Below are positions 31,625 through 40,386 of a DNA stretch of 64,000 nucleotides, one piece after another. The DNA comes from Rhodoferax sp. Lineage in GTDB: Bacteria; Pseudomonadota; Gammaproteobacteria; Burkholderiales; Burkholderiaceae_C. A model generated the notes under the pieces. The model was not told the DNA's origin. It did no database searches and was given only the letters and a program-made list of their open reading frames with translations. The stretch's first letter is position 1. The number at the start of each line of letters is the position of its first letter. Made by a program: the position numbers and the translations under genes. Location: assembly GCF_023700745.1 (NCBI RefSeq), contig NZ_JAMPYG010000011.1, positions 1 through 64,000 on the forward strand. Direction: 5' to 3'.

Positions 31625-32629
31625 CTAGCGCTCGGAGCATCGGACTAACCACGCACGCCAAGCCTCCTGAAGTGTAGGATTGAAGCATTTATTGGCGATG
31701 ATGTGCATTTCATCAGCCCAGGATCGTCGACGAGCGGTATCGGCCGCGACCACATGCATGTAATTGGTCCAGCCCGTGCAGAGTCCAAGCGAATCAACGA
31801 TGTTTATCAAACGAACTGGCGTTAAAAGGTCTGATCTCATTTCATTCATTGCATGCTCCAAAAGAGGAAGAGTTCTATTGAATTCTTCTCTTGATAGTGC
31901 GAGCGAGTCGGTGCTAGTACCGATAGAGGGGACTTCCGACATGGCGCAGCGATCTGCATCATGGTCATACAGGTGCAGGCTGTCGGACACTAGTAAAAAT
32001 GAGCCGATTCCGACACCTAGCCAACCAGCGATGACTTCCTGCAATGAAGTGAATTGCACAAAGTTGTGGGGAGTGCCAAGAAAAATGTCATTGCTCCGCA
32101 TGACTTGTAACCACTCGAGTTTTTGTGACCGGATTTTAAGCAGACCCATTAAGTTGCATGGAATATCAGGGTCGCGGCTGGTGCCGTCGGGTAGTGGTAA
32201 ATCAACTTTACTATCCCAAATCTGAAGTACCGCTTGCCGGGACTCCGGGTTTGCCAACAGGACCTGGTAGACGCGCTCGATTTGATCCAAGCCGAAATGT
32301 GTGCGCAATCGAGCGCCGTACGCACCATGATAGGTCTCACCGGATCCGGCGTATTTTGGCAGTGCGGGATTCCAGAAGTTTAAAAAACTTGAATCATTTT
32401 TCCCAAGCAAGATCCAAATCACTTCAGCGATTGCAAAGGCTGGGTTGATCGCGGGGCGACGCGACAGTACCCATCGTTGTCGTGGATCCTTGATGCACAG
32501 ACCACAATGCAATAGCTCACGCATAGGTCCTAGTCGGCTTTCCTCCAGACTCGACTGGTCTGATTGAATCTTAACTAGTGCTTTGCGCCATACGTCATCA
32601 GCCGTTATACCTTCAAAATAATGAAACAT
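31625..32629 (-). CDS. Thymidylate-synthase-family protein
   Basis: 334 residues with the catalytic order of ThyA: GSGETYHGAYGARLRTHFGLDQIERVYQVLLANPESRQAVLQIWD, DIPCNLMGLL (Cys 158), MRSNDIFLGTPHNFVQF (QRSxDxFLGxPFN equivalent with N189) and SDSLHLYDHD (H-Y motif). The residue after the Cys is Asn where ThyA has His. Retention of N189 argues for a uracil rather than cytosine base, since dCMP hydroxymethylases carry Asp there. It may make dTMP or 5-hydroxymethyl-dUMP. It lies 11 bases after the metallophosphoesterase gene. Host thyA is at 47837, so this is a separate paralogue. Confidence 0.75.
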   Translation of the reverse strand: MFHYFEGITADDVWRKALVKIQSDQSSLEESRLGPMRELLHCGLCIKDPRQRWVLSRRPAINPAFAIAEVIWILLGKNDSSFLNFWNPALPKYAGSGETYHGAYGARLRTHFGLDQIERVYQVLLANPESRQAVLQIWDSKVDLPLPDGTSRDPDIPCNLMGLLKIRSQKLEWLQVMRSNDIFLGTPHNFVQFTSLQEVIAGWLGVGIGSFLLVSDSLHLYDHDADRCAMSEVPSIGTSTDSLALSREEFNRTLPLLEHAMNEMRSDLLTPVRLINIVDSLGLCTGWTNYMHVVAADTARRRSWADEMHIIANKCFNPTLQEAWRAWLVRCSER

Positions 32630-32640
32630 TCTTGAGGTCC

Positions 32641-34794
32641 TCAGGCAAGACTTGGTGAAGTCGAATCGGACTGTTCACTTGTCGGCAATGTAGCCTGCAA
32701 TTTCTTCAGCCATTGCGCATTGCGTGTTTTCCATTTTTTGAATTTCGCATTGGTCTGTGGGGCGCTGAAATCCTCATTATTCTGGCGAATTTCTTTGAGG
32801 GCCTCAACTATCTGTATGGGGCCATGAGCAGCAGTCAACCACTGCTCAAGCAACTGCAAACCTTCAATTGCAACAGGGTTCCCATCTTGATGAAATCCAT
32901 TGGTCGCGTGTTCTAGATCAATTAGGCAGCGCTTCCAATACTTGACACCATCATCAGTTGAGGCCGCTGATGTATCGGCAAGGTAAAGCGCTATTTGCGC
33001 GATACGAACTGGATGACTGTCGACCCATTGATCAATGAGAGGTACTGCAACCTTTGTTGGCTGTCGAATGTCGTCGCTTAACCGTGGATATGGAGTGATG
33101 GTTGTAATTTTTCCAGGTTTCAGTTGTGTTTCAGCTAGGACTTCTTCCTGAAGGTAACGAAGCTCGGCAACGTTGACCGGCCACCAGTGATTGAATTCCT
33201 GCGCACGGTAGTACCCGATGCAATCCAATTCCAAATTTGGCCGCAGACAGAATTGGACTAAACAGAACGAAGCAAAGGAAATTTTTGGCCCAAAATCCCG
33301 CCCCGGATCCACCACAAGCGCGATTGTTTTGCTGGTCGGTTCCTTGCTCTTAAGGAGTGTGATGATTCGCTCTATTTGATCAATATTTCCGCCGAACCGC
33401 TTAAGGCGGCTTCCATGAATATAGGGGATCCTGCCGTCCATTCGAGATGTCGGCTGCTGCCACCACTTGACTGTTTCTGTAAACCATTCATCCCTTTCGT
33501 TGTCATCACCACTGTAGGGGTAGGCAAAAGGAAACGAGCAAGTGCCAGGGGACTCAAATTCAACGGTGCAGGCAATGGATCTTGTTGGATACTTTGCAAT
33601 CGATTGAATTGACCGCGCATAGACCTTATCCACAGAATCACCATAGATGCTGATTGGCCCCATTGACGCGGGATCATTTTCCCAAAGTTGAATGGGCTTA
33701 AGTTCGCTGGACTTTATTTTTTGCCCAGCTTTGCCTATTTCGTAATTACGGATATGGCAGGTCGGTGCATTGGGGATGTTCTTAACTGAAATTAGACGCA
33801 CGGGCGTGTCCGGCTCTGTACTCGTAGGGCCGAAAGATCCACCAGATATTGTCAGTAGCCGATGTGGACTTTCGATGCCCCCGTCTCGAGAAGTTGGGTA
33901 TATGTGATCGAAATGTGCTGTCGCGTGATGTTTGTGACCATGGACCACAATATGGAATCCATGCTCCAAGAGAACCTGCCTCAATGCGCCAAGGTTTGTG
34001 ATGTCTGCACCTGCCTTAAATTCTTCTCGGTCACTTACCGGCAAAAGGTGGTGATGTAGGACCGCTATTCGAAGTGGGATGTCTTGGGTAGCGGTTGCGA
34101 GTAGCTTAATCGCCGACAACTGGTTGTTCGATATTCGCGCCATGTCGTAAGACGTCAGTTGCTCCAACGCTTCCATCAGTGGTTTTGGATCCGTTTGTGT
34201 GGCCAGAAAGTCTTGTAAGGTTTTGACGTCCTTGTTTTCCGTGGCGCTCAGGCGTATTTGGGACCAATTGGAGCTGTTGATGGGGAATACCGCCCATTTC
34301 CTATCTGTCCCAACTAAGACATGCTTATCGAAATCGAGCTTACCTATATCGTGTATTCCGTCCAAGAACGGAACGATTGAAGCCTCACCTGGTGTCATCC
34401 ATGCGGACTGGAATAGGCGGTATCGTTCAGCCGTGTTCGGTTTGGTTCCAGAAACAATATCGTGATTGCCTGGGGTAGCGACAATTTTTCCAGCATCTAT
34501 ACCTGATTTTTCGAAATGCTTTAGTAGCATGTTTCGAAGGGTCAGTTGCCCATCTGGACTACCTTGAATCGTTCCATCTCCAGAAAAGACTATCGCATCT
34601 AACTTGGTCCCACTTGCTTCCAAAGCATCGGCGACCGCTGCAAGTGTTTTTTCTAGCACCTCCTGGCGCAGTGGTTGTTCTACGTCAGCTCCATGCAATT
34701 TGATATCTTTTTCTTTGTAGTCCGTTTTGTTTGACAGGTGACAGTCTGTAACGTGCAGAAAGTTTAGATTTTCGACTGAGTGCCGGTTGTCCAT
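32641..34794 (-). CDS. Large metallophosphoesterase
   Basis: 717 residues counting from MDNRHSVENLNFLHVTDCHLSN (34794), with AAAGGA about 11 nt upstream; TTG and ATG starts to 34869 are possible. The metal motifs are LHVTDCH (D17, H19), FSGDGT, PGNHD and VHGHKHH, in the expected order. The remaining two thirds (about 360-717) have no domain I know and are rich in aromatic and charged residues. It could hydrolyse nucleotides or nucleic-acid phosphates. It is transcribed together with the TS-family gene and convergent to the ACP/kinase operon. It may be the effector or a clean-up enzyme of the locus. Confidence 0.75.
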   Translation of the reverse strand: MDNRHSVENLNFLHVTDCHLSNKTDYKEKDIKLHGADVEQPLRQEVLEKTLAAVADALEASGTKLDAIVFSGDGTIQGSPDGQLTLRNMLLKHFEKSGIDAGKIVATPGNHDIVSGTKPNTAERYRLFQSAWMTPGEASIVPFLDGIHDIGKLDFDKHVLVGTDRKWAVFPINSSNWSQIRLSATENKDVKTLQDFLATQTDPKPLMEALEQLTSYDMARISNNQLSAIKLLATATQDIPLRIAVLHHHLLPVSDREEFKAGADITNLGALRQVLLEHGFHIVVHGHKHHATAHFDHIYPTSRDGGIESPHRLLTISGGSFGPTSTEPDTPVRLISVKNIPNAPTCHIRNYEIGKAGQKIKSSELKPIQLWENDPASMGPISIYGDSVDKVYARSIQSIAKYPTRSIACTVEFESPGTCSFPFAYPYSGDDNERDEWFTETVKWWQQPTSRMDGRIPYIHGSRLKRFGGNIDQIERIITLLKSKEPTSKTIALVVDPGRDFGPKISFASFCLVQFCLRPNLELDCIGYYRAQEFNHWWPVNVAELRYLQEEVLAETQLKPGKITTITPYPRLSDDIRQPTKVAVPLIDQWVDSHPVRIAQIALYLADTSAASTDDGVKYWKRCLIDLEHATNGFHQDGNPVAIEGLQLLEQWLTAAHGPIQIVEALKEIRQNNEDFSAPQTNAKFKKWKTRNAQWLKKLQATLPTSEQSDSTSPSLA

Positions 34795-35058
34795 GAGCAA
34801 GATCATCCTTTGGTTGATTGCGTGGCGTTGGGCAAGCCTCCCCTTCACGCTGGTGCATGTGTTATCCAATTTGGTTGAAGTATGGCCGAAAATGGAGGGC
34901 GCGGTGGTCCTGTTTCATAGATGATTTTCAGTGAGGCGCACTGGTCAGCTACTTCAGGCAAAAAATGCGCGATACACATGGTGCGAATGGTGTGTTTTGC
35001 GGTGGTCTATTGTGATTCCTCAAGCGGGGTGTAAGGGGATCGGTGGGGTGACCGTGAT

Positions 35059-35532
35059 TCAACTCAAGTGCAAATTGACCAGTCGGAGCAGGGGCTGCGG
35101 CAGGGTCTCGCTTGGCTCCGCAACGAGCTGTTCGGTCGGTCCTTTGTTCCAGCACAGTTCGCCTTTCGTATCATCGAACCACAGCAACGCCTCTTTGAAT
35201 GTGCGTTGCTGGCGCGGAAACGTGACCATTTCCACGAACTGCAGCGTGGTGACCGTCGCTGCCTAGATCCACAGCCATTGGTAAACCGTGGCTTTGGTCG
35301 AGAGCGCGGATTGGTCGAGCCGTTTTATTTCCGCAAGATACCCTTGTAGTGCGGAAAACAGGAACAGGACTTCGTACAGCGGCGGCATGGGCAGGGCGGC
35401 GGTGGTGCGGAGCAATGCGGAATTCAGGCTGAATTTTGTGACGCGATTTCCCGCGCAACATGCAGCGATGCTATCGCACTGAAGGGCTTGAAGAACGCGC
35501 AGCGCATGAGATTCTGAAGGCATGGACAGCAC
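35059..35532 (-). pseudogene. Unidentified gene with in-frame stop
   Basis: On the minus strand a frame opens at 35532 and includes MPPLYEVLFLFSALQGYLAEIKRLDQ. It is interrupted by TAG at 35263-35265 and continues in the same frame to TGA at 35059-35061 with good coding look (LQFVEMVTFPRQQRTFKEALLWFDDTKGELCWNKGPTEQLVAEPSETLP). I do not recognise the protein. A single stop suggests a recent pseudogene, or translation of two pieces. It lies between the metallophosphoesterase and ParB-like genes. Confidence 0.35.
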
Positions 35533-35567
35533 GTCGCTGGTCCCTTTTTAACCCTTCAGGAGTCTCC

Positions 35568-37628
35568 ATGAAATTCTCGAAAGCCGAAATCGAAGCCGTC
35601 ATCGAAGCATCGCCCCGCACCACCATCCCCTTCAACAAGCTGATCCTGTCGGAAACTTACCAGGCCCGCTCGGCTGGCAGCACGTCGAAGATGAGCATTG
35701 CCGAACTGGCGGCATCCATCAAGGAAAGTAATGTCCTGCAAAACCTGATCGTGGTGAAGGGCGCACGCGGTCTGTTCGAGGTTTGTGCAGGTGGTCGCCG
35801 CCTTGAGGCGCTAACCCTGCTGGTTGCCAATAGTGACATTCCAGACAACTATCCCGTGCCTGTGCTGATGGTGCCTGCCGACAAGGCACTGATCGCCAGC
35901 TTGGCGGAGAACTGCTTCCATATCCCGCTCCATCCCGCCGAGGAATACACCGCCTTTGCCAAGTTGACGGCCCAGGGTAAGTCGGTCGAAGACGTTGCCG
36001 CCGCCTTCGGTGTCACACCTCTGGTGGTCAAACGCCGCATGAAGCTGGCCACGGTCTCTCCCCAATTGATGGCTCAGTTCCGGGCCGACAAGATCGGTCT
36101 GGACTGCCTGATGGTGCTGGCTTCGGTGGACGACCACCACAAGCAGGAACAGACCTGGTCTGGTGTGCCGACCTGGAATCGCCGTCCCGACTACCTGCGC
36201 CAATTGCTTACACAGGGCGAGATTGAGTCTGACAGCGACCCCGTCGCCCGGTACGTGACTGTCAAGGCTTACGAGAAAGCCGGTGGCACCCTGCGCCGCG
36301 ACCTGTTCAGCGACGACGACAAGAAAGCCTACCTGCTGGATGCAGCACTGCTGGAGAAGCTGGCCACCGACAAACTGCAGAAAAAGGCGAAGCAGGTCGC
36401 CGCTGATGGCTGGAAATGGGTCGATGTCCGTGTCCGCTACAACTACGACGAGTTTGTCAAGTACGGCGCACTACGAAAAACCCGGCGCGAGCCCTCCGGA
36501 CAGGAAGCCGCCAGCCTCTTGGAATTTGAAACCCGACTGGCTGCGTTGAACGACCAGATGGAGGCACTGGCCGAAGCAGAATCGGATGAAAGCGATGAAA
36601 ATGGCGAATACGACAAGCTCGAAACCGAGTCCGAGAGCTTGCAGGCCCAGATCAAGGCACTGGAAGACACCTTCAACGTCTGGCCTGCTGACCTGATGGT
36701 CCAGGCTGGATGCGTGGTCTTCGTTGGCAACGATGGCACAGTGGCCCTCAAGTGCGGTTTGGTTCGTCCCGAAGACCGCAGCGACATGGCGCAGGCGGCG
36801 CGGCTGGCAGGCGAGGGCGCTGATGATGAATCGCTGGTGTCACTGCCTTCACCCAAGACCCGCCCAGTCCATTCCGACAAGCTGATGCGCCGTCTCACCG
36901 CCCACCGGGTGGCCGCAGTCCAGGCCGAACTGATTGACCGCCCCGACGTGGCGTTGGCCGCGATCACTGCCCATTTGGCCGTGAAACTGCTGGTCGACGG
37001 TTTCCGCCGCCACTACGGCAGCGACGATGTTTTGACGATGAGCGCCACCAACACCCATGCAAGTCTGCCGTCCGAAGCTGATGACATGAAGACCAGCGCA
37101 GCATGGCAGAAGATGGACACCGAGCGCGCAGCCTGGGCGGCTCGACTGCCGGAATCGGTAGATGCAATCTTTCCGTGGGTGCTGGCGCAGGAGCCCATCA
37201 CTGTGCAGCAATTGCTGACCTTCCTCATTGCTTCGACCGTCACCGGTGTCTACGGTGTGGAGCGAAGCAAGCAGAGCACCGATGCGCTGGCTGTTGCATT
37301 GGGACTGGACATGAGCAAGTGGTGGTCGGCCACCGGCCCATCGTATTTCAACCACGTGTCCAAGGGCCGCATTTTGGAGGTCGTGACCGAAGCCGTCGAT
37401 GCCAATGCCGCCAGTCCGCTGGACACACTCAAGAAGGATGCAGCCGTGACAGGCGCCGAACAGACCGTGGCGGGTACGGGCTGGTTGCCCACCGTGCTAC
37501 GGGTCGGGATGTCTGAGAAGGTCAACCCGTCTGGAGATAGCGACGAACCGCCTGTGGCAATTGGCGAAGAGCATGTGGAACCGGACGGCGCAACACAGTG
37601 GGCGCAGGAGCCCGCGTTGGCCGGGTAA
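35568..37628 (+). CDS. ParB-like partition/nuclease-domain protein
   Basis: 686 residues from MKFSKAEIEAVIEASPRTTIPFNKLILSETYQARSA at 35568, with CAGGAG six bases upstream. The N-terminal ParB/Spo0J domain shows MSIAELAASIKESNVLQNLIVVKG and CAGGRRLEALTLL, and an HTH-like segment (SVEDVAAAFGVTPLVVKRRMKLATVSPQLM). The C-terminal 400 residues contain a predicted coiled coil (about 310-360) and no known motif. Similar proteins occur in ICEs and PRTRC-type cassettes and are thought to act in element maintenance. No parA is adjacent; the ParM-like gene at 42788 may be its functional partner. Confidence 0.75.
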   Translation: MKFSKAEIEAVIEASPRTTIPFNKLILSETYQARSAGSTSKMSIAELAASIKESNVLQNLIVVKGARGLFEVCAGGRRLEALTLLVANSDIPDNYPVPVLMVPADKALIASLAENCFHIPLHPAEEYTAFAKLTAQGKSVEDVAAAFGVTPLVVKRRMKLATVSPQLMAQFRADKIGLDCLMVLASVDDHHKQEQTWSGVPTWNRRPDYLRQLLTQGEIESDSDPVARYVTVKAYEKAGGTLRRDLFSDDDKKAYLLDAALLEKLATDKLQKKAKQVAADGWKWVDVRVRYNYDEFVKYGALRKTRREPSGQEAASLLEFETRLAALNDQMEALAEAESDESDENGEYDKLETESESLQAQIKALEDTFNVWPADLMVQAGCVVFVGNDGTVALKCGLVRPEDRSDMAQAARLAGEGADDESLVSLPSPKTRPVHSDKLMRRLTAHRVAAVQAELIDRPDVALAAITAHLAVKLLVDGFRRHYGSDDVLTMSATNTHASLPSEADDMKTSAAWQKMDTERAAWAARLPESVDAIFPWVLAQEPITVQQLLTFLIASTVTGVYGVERSKQSTDALAVALGLDMSKWWSATGPSYFNHVSKGRILEVVTEAVDANAASPLDTLKKDAAVTGAEQTVAGTGWLPTVLRVGMSEKVNPSGDSDEPPVAIGEEHVEPDGATQWAQEPALAG

Positions 37629-37734
37629 CCAGAAGTCGGCAGTCAGCAACCCTGCGGAGGTTTGCCCAGGCGGACTGACACGGGGAGCGTGTCAGACCAT
37701 GAGTTTTGAACTGTTGCAACGGAGGTTTCAAATC

Positions 37735-37941
37735 ATGCAGAGAAAGTGGAACGTGCACGTGATCCGGGAAGGCCGGTCGCAGTACATCGGCGAGGTGAGC
37801 GAATCCAGCGAGGAAATGGCGCGTTGCGCGGCGCTGTCCCGGTTCGGTGTTGGCGCGGACGAGATCGACACCGAGGAGTCTCCGCCGCGCTGCGTGGCGA
37901 TCTACCCCGATGACGACTTCGAGGTGTCGCCCGCAGCATAG
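37735..37941 (+). CDS. Hypothetical protein, 68 residues
   Basis: MQRKWNVHVIREGRSQYIGEVSESSEEMARCAALSRFGVGADEIDTEESPPRCVAIYPDDDF is a small beta-alpha protein with an acidic end. I chose the ATG at 37735, which has GGAGG about 9 nt upstream; an earlier ATG at 37699 is in frame. Ahead of it a perfect hairpin CTGACAC/GTGTCAG (37677-37697) and a GC-rich stem lie after the ParB-like stop. No family is recognised. Confidence 0.6.
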   Translation: MQRKWNVHVIREGRSQYIGEVSESSEEMARCAALSRFGVGADEIDTEESPPRCVAIYPDDDFEVSPAA

Positions 37942-38022
37942 GGCGATAACCACAATAGCCGTAGTGCGTCATAAGTGCAAAAATAGTGCATAATTTGACT
38001 GATAATCGTATAGGAAGAAAGT

Positions 38023-38430
38023 ATGTTCCCTGCAACCCTTCAGGTTTCTCCTGCCTTGAGTCACGGTTTCGATGGCTTCATTGATTTCCTGCGTGACCAG
38101 GAAGCGGGGGCGTCTACGCTGTCGCCGAAGCGATTCGGCGACGTGTTGAGCATCGACATCCAGACGCTTGCCACCCAGGCACACGTCCATCGCAACACCA
38201 TCAGCCGGGCACCGGCATCGGAGAGCGTGCAGAAATTTCTGCGCGAGGCGCTGCGCGTAATGCGCGCGGCCCATGACCTGTCCGGCGACGTCACCCGCGC
38301 CATCTTTTGGTATCGCAACGAGCCCTTGCCCCCGTTTGGCTACAAGACAGCAGAGCAACTGGTATCGGAAGGGCGCACTGAGGATGTTCTGCGCTATGTG
38401 GAGTCGCTTGAAGCGGGTGCCGCAGGATAA
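38023..38430 (+). CDS. Xre/MbcA/ParS-type antitoxin
   Basis: 135 residues. The N-terminal HTH (LSPKRFGDVLSIDIQTLATQAHVHRNTIS) and the C-terminal DUF2384 part ([40 protein letters not shown]) are typical of antitoxins paired with RES toxins. The gene has AAGAAAG before the start. It stands directly in front of a truncated RES domain, so it has probably lost its toxin. Confidence 0.8.
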   Translation: MFPATLQVSPALSHGFDGFIDFLRDQEAGASTLSPKRFGDVLSIDIQTLATQAHVHRNTISRAPASESVQKFLREALRVMRAAHDLSGDVTRAIFWYRNEPLPPFGYKTAEQLVSEGRTEDVLRYVESLEAGAAG

Positions 38431-38441
38431 AGCTGACCGCG

Positions 38442-38675
38442 TTGGCCGACGTCACGGCTTACCGGATGCCTGTGCCCCGATGGGCCGTTGCACCAACCAG
38501 CGGGGCGGGGGCGGCCAAGCATGGCGGGAGGGCCAACCGACCCGGCGTGGAGGCACTCTATCTGGCAATGGAGACGGAAACGGCCGTTCGCGAATACCAG
38601 CAGGTTTCCACGCTGCTGCCTCCGGGCACGTTGACGAGTTACCGACTGACGGCAGCGCCGGTGGTCGATTTCTGA
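38442..38675 (+). pseudogene. RES-domain toxin, truncated
   Basis: The frame from a TTG at 38442 gives MADVTAYRMPVPRWAVAPTSGAGAAKHGGRANRPGVEALYLAMETETAVREYQQ and ends at TGA after VVDF. These are the first conserved blocks of RES NAD-degrading toxins (Arg and the GGR-NRPG region, then ALYLA-E). About half of the usual domain, with the conserved C-terminal Ser/Asn, is missing, so it is likely inactive. Its antitoxin immediately upstream is intact. Confidence 0.75.
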
Positions 38676-38749
38676 CCTGCTTTCAAACACTGACGTCTTG
38701 AAAAGTGTCAGAAATAAGAAGATAATTCTACCAATTAAGAGCCATCGCC

Positions 38750-39346
38750 ATGCAAACCCTCGCCAAACAAGTACTGGAGCACGCCTCCCGGTTGCCGGAA
38801 GGCACGCCTTTGGCCGCCAAAGAACTGCTGCACCTGGGCAGTCGAGCTGCGGTGGACCAAGTGCTGTCGCGTCTTGTGGGTCGCGGTACTCTGCTGCGCG
38901 CAGGCCGAGGCATCTATGTCCTGCCCGTCGAGAGTCGCTTCGGCACCCGTGCGCCTTCAACTGTCAAGATGGTTGAGGGTCTGGTAAGCCAGCGCGGGGA
39001 AACTATCGTGTCTCACGGCGCTGCCGCTGCCAATGCGCTGGGCTTGACCACGCAGGTGCCAATGCGGGCGGTATATCTCACATCCGGGCGCAGCCGCCAG
39101 TTGAAGCTGGGCGCACAAATGGTCGAGTTCCGGCACGCGCCGATCTGGCAATTGATCTTTCCAGGTCGAGCTGCCGGTGATGTGGTGCGAGCATTGGCCT
39201 GGTTGGGGCCAGAAAAAACCGCTGAGGCGATTCGGAAGTTGCGTTCCAAATTGCCATCGTCCGAGTTGGAAGAGGTCGCCTCGGCACGCGCCCGCCTGCC
39301 AACCTGGATGGCCCAAGAGGTCAGTGCTCTGGTGGCCCATGGTTGA
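38750..39346 (+). CDS. AbiEi-like antitoxin (DUF6088 type)
   Basis: 198 residues. An N-terminal winged-helix (LPEGTPLAAKELLHLGSRAAVDQVLSRLVGRGTLLRAGRGIYVLP) is followed by the C-terminal AbiEi/DUF6088 region (VPMRAVYLTSGRSRQLKLG, VEFRHAP, ELEEVASARARLPTWMAQEVSAL). AbiEi proteins repress the abiE promoter and counter the AbiEii nucleotidyltransferase. The gene overlaps the next start by eight bases, the typical gene order for the pair. Confidence 0.75.
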   Translation: MQTLAKQVLEHASRLPEGTPLAAKELLHLGSRAAVDQVLSRLVGRGTLLRAGRGIYVLPVESRFGTRAPSTVKMVEGLVSQRGETIVSHGAAAANALGLTTQVPMRAVYLTSGRSRQLKLGAQMVEFRHAPIWQLIFPGRAAGDVVRALAWLGPEKTAEAIRKLRSKLPSSELEEVASARARLPTWMAQEVSALVAHG

Positions 39347-40349
39347 GTTTTTCCAACTCTCCTCCGCAGAACGCCTGGAAGCGCTGAATACGGCAGCCAA
39401 CACATCCGGCATTCCGCCGCACTTGCTGGAAAAAGACATCTGGGTGATTTGGACATTGCAACACCTCTTCACTGGCCCTTACGCGCAGCATCTCGTTTTC
39501 AAGGGCGGTATATCCCTGTCAAAAGCCTACGGTGTTGTCCGTCGCTTCTCCGAAGACGTGGACTTGACCTATGACATCAGGGCCATCGCAAGTGATTTGA
39601 TGGGCGACACGGGTTCGCCGTTGCCGGCCAGCAAGAGCCAGGAAAAGAAATGGAGCAAAGAAATCCGTGCGCGCCTGGCAAGCTGGGTTGATGCCGAGAT
39701 CGTGCCCCGGCTCAAGCAAGACCTTGCGTTGCAAAGTTTACCGGCAGTGGTACGGGCCGAGGGCGACAAAGTTTTTGTTGATTACGAACCGTTGACCAAA
39801 GGGACGGGCTATGTCCCACCGTCTGTCATGCTGGAATTCGGTGCCCGCTCCACGGGTGAGCCCAGTGAGCTACGCACCATCCGCTGTGACGCGGCCAAGC
39901 ATCTACAAGGAGTCGAGTTCCCCACTGCAACGCCACAGGTCATGCGGGCTGAGCGAACCTTTTGGGAAAAGGCCACGGCTATTCACGTCTTTTGCGCCCA
40001 GGGTGAGTTCCGTGGCGGTGACCGCTTCGCGCGTCACTGGCATGACGTGACCCGGCTTGACGCTGCCGGTTTCGCGAATGCCGCCATCGCGGACAAGGCA
40101 CTCGCTCAAGCAGTTGCCGATCACAAGAGTATGTTCTTCGCAGAGAAGAACCCCAAAGGCGATGTCATCGACTATCACGCGGCCGTCTCCGGTGGGCTCC
40201 AACTCGTACCGGGTGACGGGGCGTTGGCCAAATTGGCCGCTGATTATCAGCATATGGTCGATGATGGTTTATTCCTTGATGACGTCGAACCTTTCGAGGG
40301 TTTACTGGCGCGATGCCGAGTCATCCAGCAGAAGGCCAACGCAACCTGA
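39339..40349 (+). CDS. AbiEii/AbiGii nucleotidyltransferase toxin
   Basis: 336 residues from the ATG at 39339. FKGGISLSKAYGVVRRFSEDVDLTYD contains the KGG-x-S/T-L box and the SED-D-L metal-binding motif of the family. RAERTFWEKATAIH is the C-terminal helix conserved in AbiEii. These enzymes transfer nucleotides to tRNA or other targets and cause abortive infection. Together with the preceding gene it forms an anti-phage module carried by the element. Confidence 0.8.
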   Translation: MVEFFQLSSAERLEALNTAANTSGIPPHLLEKDIWVIWTLQHLFTGPYAQHLVFKGGISLSKAYGVVRRFSEDVDLTYDIRAIASDLMGDTGSPLPASKSQEKKWSKEIRARLASWVDAEIVPRLKQDLALQSLPAVVRAEGDKVFVDYEPLTKGTGYVPPSVMLEFGARSTGEPSELRTIRCDAAKHLQGVEFPTATPQVMRAERTFWEKATAIHVFCAQGEFRGGDRFARHWHDVTRLDAAGFANAAIADKALAQAVADHKSMFFAEKNPKGDVIDYHAAVSGGLQLVPGDGALAKLAADYQHMVDDGLFLDDVEPFEGLLARCRVIQQKANAT

Positions 40350-40386
40350 TCACCGGAATAGAACGCCATCCGAAAAGACCGCCACT

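Noticed and set aside
39000..40349. AbiEii gene as part of the thymine-nucleotide locus.
   Set aside because: It is 5 kb away, behind the ParB-like gene, with its own antitoxin, so it is a separate module.
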